A stretch of DNA of 9,164 bases from JAWXUT01 sp044426075 (lineage in GTDB: Bacteria; Bacillota; Clostridia; Christensenellales; DTU072), in NCBI GenBank assembly GCA_044426075.1, contig JAWXUT010000071.1, positions 1 to 9,164 of the forward strand, written 5' to 3'. Within the stretch, counting starts at the first letter, position 1, and each line of letters opens with the position of its first letter. The notes below the pieces were generated by a model. That model was not told the DNA's origin. It saw only the letters and a program-made list of their open reading frames with translations, and made no database searches. The translations under genes and the position numbers were made by a program. This document shows, piece after piece, positions 7,443 through 9,164 of the stretch.

Positions 7443-7471
7443 TTGAAATAATACGCAATATGTGGTATAAT
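7443..7471 (+). promoter_or_regulatory. Promoter of the hydrolase-DUF896 unit
   Basis: TTGAAA (7443-7448) lies 17 bases from a perfect TATAAT (7466-7471), with an extended -10 (TGG before TATAAT). The expected start is near 7478, which is the first base of the AAGGAG ribosome site (7478-7483). The leader would be about 11 bases, with the site five bases from the ATG at 7489. It is divergent from the radical SAM promoter, with about 27 bases between the two -35 elements. Confidence 0.75.
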
Positions 7472-7488
7472 TATTATAAGGAGTTGCT

Positions 7489-8412
7489 ATGAGTTTACTT
7501 AAATCTACCATAACTATATATGAAAATTATATTAATAAGAAATTTAATTTTATCCGCTTAAAACCGGCCTATGTTGTTGCAAAGCACAGCATAATTTACA
7601 ATAGCAACGATGCAAAGGTGTGCAAGCTTTCAATATACAACAACAAGATTGGGTCATTGCGCGGAGTAATAATAAATATTCACGGTGGGGCGCTGATATC
7701 GTCTTCGGCAAACGCGCGCAGAGGTTTTTGCAACTATCTGGCAAGCAAGGGTTATTCAGTTGTCAATTTGAACTATGGTTTAGCGCCAAAATACAATATT
7801 AAAGATCAATTGAGCCACTGCAACTCAGCCCTGCAATGGTTGGCTGACAACGCTAAAGAATGGGGTATTCCATTAGATAATATCCATATTGTTGGTGACG
7901 GCGTGGGCGCGTGGTTTGCAAGAAATATGGTGCATCTTGGGGCGAATCCAACTGTAAGAAACCTAATTTGCGTAAAATCACACCCGCTGAAGTTTAAGTC
8001 TGTAGCTTATTTTTGTGGCGCATTTGACTTGTCTAACATAGTAGATAAAGGCAAAAATCCTCATTTGCACAACACAATTCAGCGCACATTGAAGGCGTCA
8101 CTTAGCGTAAATGGCACGGTGCAAGATAGCATACTAGATGCCACAAAATTGCAGCCCGACTACTTGCTTCCAACCTACATATTGCACTCAGTAAATGACA
8201 TCACGCCAAGTTATCAGTCCACAAAACTGGTAAATCAACTAACCGAATTTGGCACTCCGTTATGGGAATTTAACGCGGTAAAAATACACGCAGAGCACAA
8301 TTTCCACTTAAACACAAACAACAATTATAGCAATCGCGCGCGATTAAGTTATATAAGGTTTTTAAATGAAACAACCGCTGACCAACAACACTCGCGCTAC
8401 ATTGAAGTATAA
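7489..8412 (+). CDS. Alpha/beta hydrolase fold protein (HSL/esterase-like), nucleophile serine replaced
   Basis: A 307-residue alpha/beta-hydrolase of the hormone-sensitive-lipase/carboxylesterase type, with no signal peptide or membrane segment. VIINIHGGALISS (60-72) carries the HGG oxyanion-hole motif, and VVNLNYGLAP (91-100) matches the usual YRLAP-type strand. The nucleophile elbow, normally GDSAG, reads GDGVG (136-140), so the serine position is glycine (G138; codon GGC at 7900-7902, one base from AGC). The acid D237 (HSVNDITP) and a histidine in HAEHNF (probably H270) are still present. The reading frame is intact and the gene has a near-consensus promoter and ribosome site, so it looks expressed rather than a pseudogene. 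It may be a non-catalytic binding protein, an enzyme with another mechanism, or carry a recent inactivating change. The DUF896 gene follows nine bases after the stop and is likely co-transcribed. Confidence 0.85.
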   Translation: MSLLKSTITIYENYINKKFNFIRLKPAYVVAKHSIIYNSNDAKVCKLSIYNNKIGSLRGVIINIHGGALISSSANARRGFCNYLASKGYSVVNLNYGLAPKYNIKDQLSHCNSALQWLADNAKEWGIPLDNIHIVGDGVGAWFARNMVHLGANPTVRNLICVKSHPLKFKSVAYFCGAFDLSNIVDKGKNPHLHNTIQRTLKASLSVNGTVQDSILDATKLQPDYLLPTYILHSVNDITPSYQSTKLVNQLTEFGTPLWEFNAVKIHAEHNFHLNTNNNYSNRARLSYIRFLNETTADQQHSRYIEV

Positions 8413-8421
8413 AGGAGCAAA

Positions 8422-8625
8422 ATGAACATCGCAAGAATAAACGAACTAGCAAAAAAGAGCAAAACAGTAGGCTTAACTGAAGAAGAAAAGGCAGAACAGC
8501 AAGTTTTGCGACGCGAATATATAGATTCATTTACTGCAAGCCTAAAAACCCAACTAGATAATACCTATATAGTAGACGAAAAAGGCAACAAAACCCCCGT
8601 AAAAAGCCGTATTTCGCGCCCCTAA
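8422..8625 (+). CDS. DUF896 (YnzC-type) small protein
   Basis: A 67-residue cytoplasmic protein matching DUF896, the family of Bacillus subtilis YnzC. The conserved core is visible: IARINELAKKSK, then LTEEEKAEQQ, LRREYIDSF and TYIVDEKGNKTP. Family members have an N-terminal helical hairpin and a disordered, variable tail; the exact function is not settled, though relatives are linked to the SOS-regulated locus in Bacillus. AGGAG overlapping the hydrolase stop lies close upstream of the ATG, so the gene is translated from the hydrolase transcript. The last eight codons or so (VKSRISRP) fall in a copy of the dispersed repeat also seen at the ATPase 3' end, so the native tail may have been replaced. 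No clear terminator follows. Confidence 0.9.
   Translation: MNIARINELAKKSKTVGLTEEEKAEQQVLRREYIDSFTASLKTQLDNTYIVDEKGNKTPVKSRISRP
8598..8622 (+). repeat. Copy of the dispersed GTAAAAAG-CGTATTTC repeat inside the DUF896 3' end
   Basis: Positions 8598-8619 match the minus strand of 322-301 at the ATPase 3' end at 20 of 22 bases, with differences only at the tenth and nineteenth bases. It begins CGTAAAAAGCCGTATTTC. Here it is read through as codons for VKSRISRP; at the ATPase it provides the TAA stop. Only one arm is present at this site. Confidence 0.6.
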
Positions 8626-8648
8626 CTTCTAAAACCCCCGCGTTAAAA

Positions 8649-8830
8649 TGAATGAAATTGCCACTCCGTGACAGTGAAATTCCTATCGGAATGAAATTTG
8701 CAAGCAAATGAACGTCGCTCACGCGAATTGTGGATAAAATTATATAAACGCCGTTGTTTGAGCCACGATTAAAAAAACTATAAATTAAAAATCCACAATT
8801 ATTCATTATTCAATATTAATTATTCATTCA
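8649..8830. repeat. Mosaic hairpin repeat element with inverted ends
   Basis: An array of short hairpins separated by TGAA spacers. TGAA occurs at 8653, 8675, 8692 and 8709, the last three exactly 17 bases apart. The stems are TGCCAC/GTGACA (8659-8673, one mismatch), ATTCC/GGAAT (8679-8692), ATTTGC/GCAAAT (8696-8709) and a decayed CG-rich one near 8713-8725. An inner inverted pair, AATTGTGGAT (8726-8735) with ATCCACAATT (8791-8800), encloses about 55 bases. The outer ends TGAATGAA (8649-8656) and TTCATTCA (8823-8830) are also inverted. It looks like a non-coding mobile or palindromic element of a type I believe is common in Clostridia genomes. A minus-strand ORF through it is probably spurious. 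Confidence 0.65.
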
Positions 8831-8842
8831 GCCCAACGGGCT
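8830..8842. other. Small hairpin, possible weak terminator
   Basis: AGCCC (8830-8834) pairs with GGGCT (8838-8842) around a 3-base loop. It lies at the boundary of the hairpin mosaic and downstream of the minus-strand promoter at 8990-9018. No U tract follows on either strand, so termination would be weak. Confidence 0.3.
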
Positions 8843-8919
8843 TGTCCTCTGACGCCCGAAATCCGCATTGCACGCCCTCGCCGTTGTCCGCGTAACCCAA
8901 CAAAAAAAGAGCCACAACC

Positions 8920-8962
8920 AACAACCCCGCAAGGGAGCTGAACAACCCCGCAAGGGGAGATG
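8920..8962. repeat. Two tandem CCCCGCAAGGG hairpin units
   Basis: Two adjacent copies of a roughly 21-base unit, AACAACCCCGCAAGGG followed by AGCTG or GAGATG, at 8920-8940 and 8941-8962. Each contains a small CCCC/GGGG-type stem around a GCAA loop (TTGC on the other strand). Both would lie in the first 70 bases of RNA made from the minus-strand promoter just beyond. Confidence 0.65.
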
Positions 8963-8989
8963 TTTTGCGGTCGACACTTCACCTCTACT

Positions 8990-9018
8990 ATTTTAACATA
9001 TATCGTGTCAAATGTCAA
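8990..9018 (-). promoter_or_regulatory. Consensus sigma-A promoter, orphan, reading leftward
   Basis: On the minus strand a perfect -35 TTGACA (9013-9018) and -10 TAAAAT (8990-8995) are separated by 17 bases, with an expected start near 8983. A second TTGACA-like hexamer (TTGACA within TTTGACAC) follows immediately. No convincing gene lies downstream: the reading frames across 8824-9018 have an arginine/glycine/cysteine-rich composition and run through the repeats. The first RNA bases GAGGUG can pair with CAUCUC ahead of the CCCC/GGGG hairpins, so a structured non-coding RNA is possible. Confidence 0.65.
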
Positions 9019-9062
9019 CTATTTTCGATGTTTTGTGAGAAAATGGTAATAAATCATACAAA

Positions 9063-9135
9063 CTTTTCTTTGCAATTCGGCAAGGAAAAGTATGCAAAAG
9101 AAAGCGAACAAGCCTCTTTTTCCGAGGGCGGCTTG
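9063..9135. repeat. Pair of hairpins at the window end
   Basis: CTTTTCTTTGC (9063-9073) pairs with GCAAGGAAAAG (9080-9090) around a 6-base loop, with one T-G wobble in plus-strand RNA. CAAGCC (9109-9114) pairs with GGCTTG (9130-9135). No U tract follows directly. Together with the repeats to the left these fill 8626-9164, a stretch of about 540 bases in which I see no defensible gene. A short open minus-strand frame at 9054-9164 without a start is probably repeat-derived. Confidence 0.5.
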
Positions 9136-9164
9136 ACCCCAAAACTCCTCAATACCCACATTGG

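Noticed and set aside
8531..8806. 91-residue minus-strand open frame
   Set aside because: It runs through the hairpin mosaic and the end of DUF896; its translation simply follows the repeats, and there is no Shine-Dalgarno site.
8649..8962. CRISPR-like array
   Set aside because: The periodic element is a 4-base spacer with differing short stems, not an identical 25-40-base repeat with unique spacers, and no cas gene is nearby.
8824..9018. 64-residue minus-strand open frame with a TTG start
   Set aside because: The start codon lies inside the -35 box of the promoter, upstream of any transcript it could make, and the frame crosses the tandem CCCCGCAAGGG units.
9054..9164. Open minus-strand frame entering from the window edge (ending NCKEKFV)
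   Set aside because: It covers the two terminal hairpins and has a composition typical of repeat-derived frames; without a start or a recognisable family I cannot support a gene.

Overview
The window reads as chromosomal DNA from an AT-rich, low-GC Gram-positive bacterium, most likely an uncultured gut-type Clostridia lineage. The pointers are a short DUF896 (YnzC-type) protein, a CtpE-like P-type ATPase with Firmicutes-style motifs, strong AGGAG ribosome binding sites, near-consensus sigma-A promoters, and intergenic hairpin mosaics of a kind I associate with Clostridia genomes. The taxonomic call is inference; there is no rRNA or other marker gene here.

Layout. Positions 1-317 hold no complete gene. 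They contain the possible last codons of a plus-strand gene, a bidirectional terminator-like hairpin, a partial copy of a dispersed repeat, and a long imperfect inverted repeat (193-321) whose right arm supplies the stop codon of the ATPase gene. Positions 318-5671 form a minus-strand cluster, in transcription order serC, serA, ppa and a cation P-type ATPase. It has a good promoter before serC and a probable second promoter before ppa. Further upstream on the same strand is a B12-binding-type radical SAM protein (5779-7380), whose promoter places the predicted transcript start on its ATG. Divergently, on the plus strand, an alpha/beta hydrolase that lacks the nucleophilic serine (7489-8412) and a DUF896 protein (8422-8625) form a two-gene unit. 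From 8626 to the end there is no gene I would defend. The sequence is a patchwork of repeats: a 17-bp-periodic hairpin array, two tandem CCCCGCAAGGG units, a consensus minus-strand promoter with no convincing ORF behind it, and two further hairpins.

How the genes fit together. SerA and SerC are the first two steps of phosphorylated serine synthesis: 3-phosphoglycerate to phosphohydroxypyruvate to phosphoserine. The final phosphatase is not in the window. Pyrophosphatase clears PPi from biosynthetic reactions, and the ATPase is a probable Ca2+ or other divalent cation pump. These are housekeeping genes and I see no defence, CRISPR or secretion system. The most interesting signals are the serine-less hydrolase, the apparently leaderless radical SAM gene, and a short repeat family that sits at the 3' ends of genes at both ends of the window and contributes coding sequence or a stop codon there.
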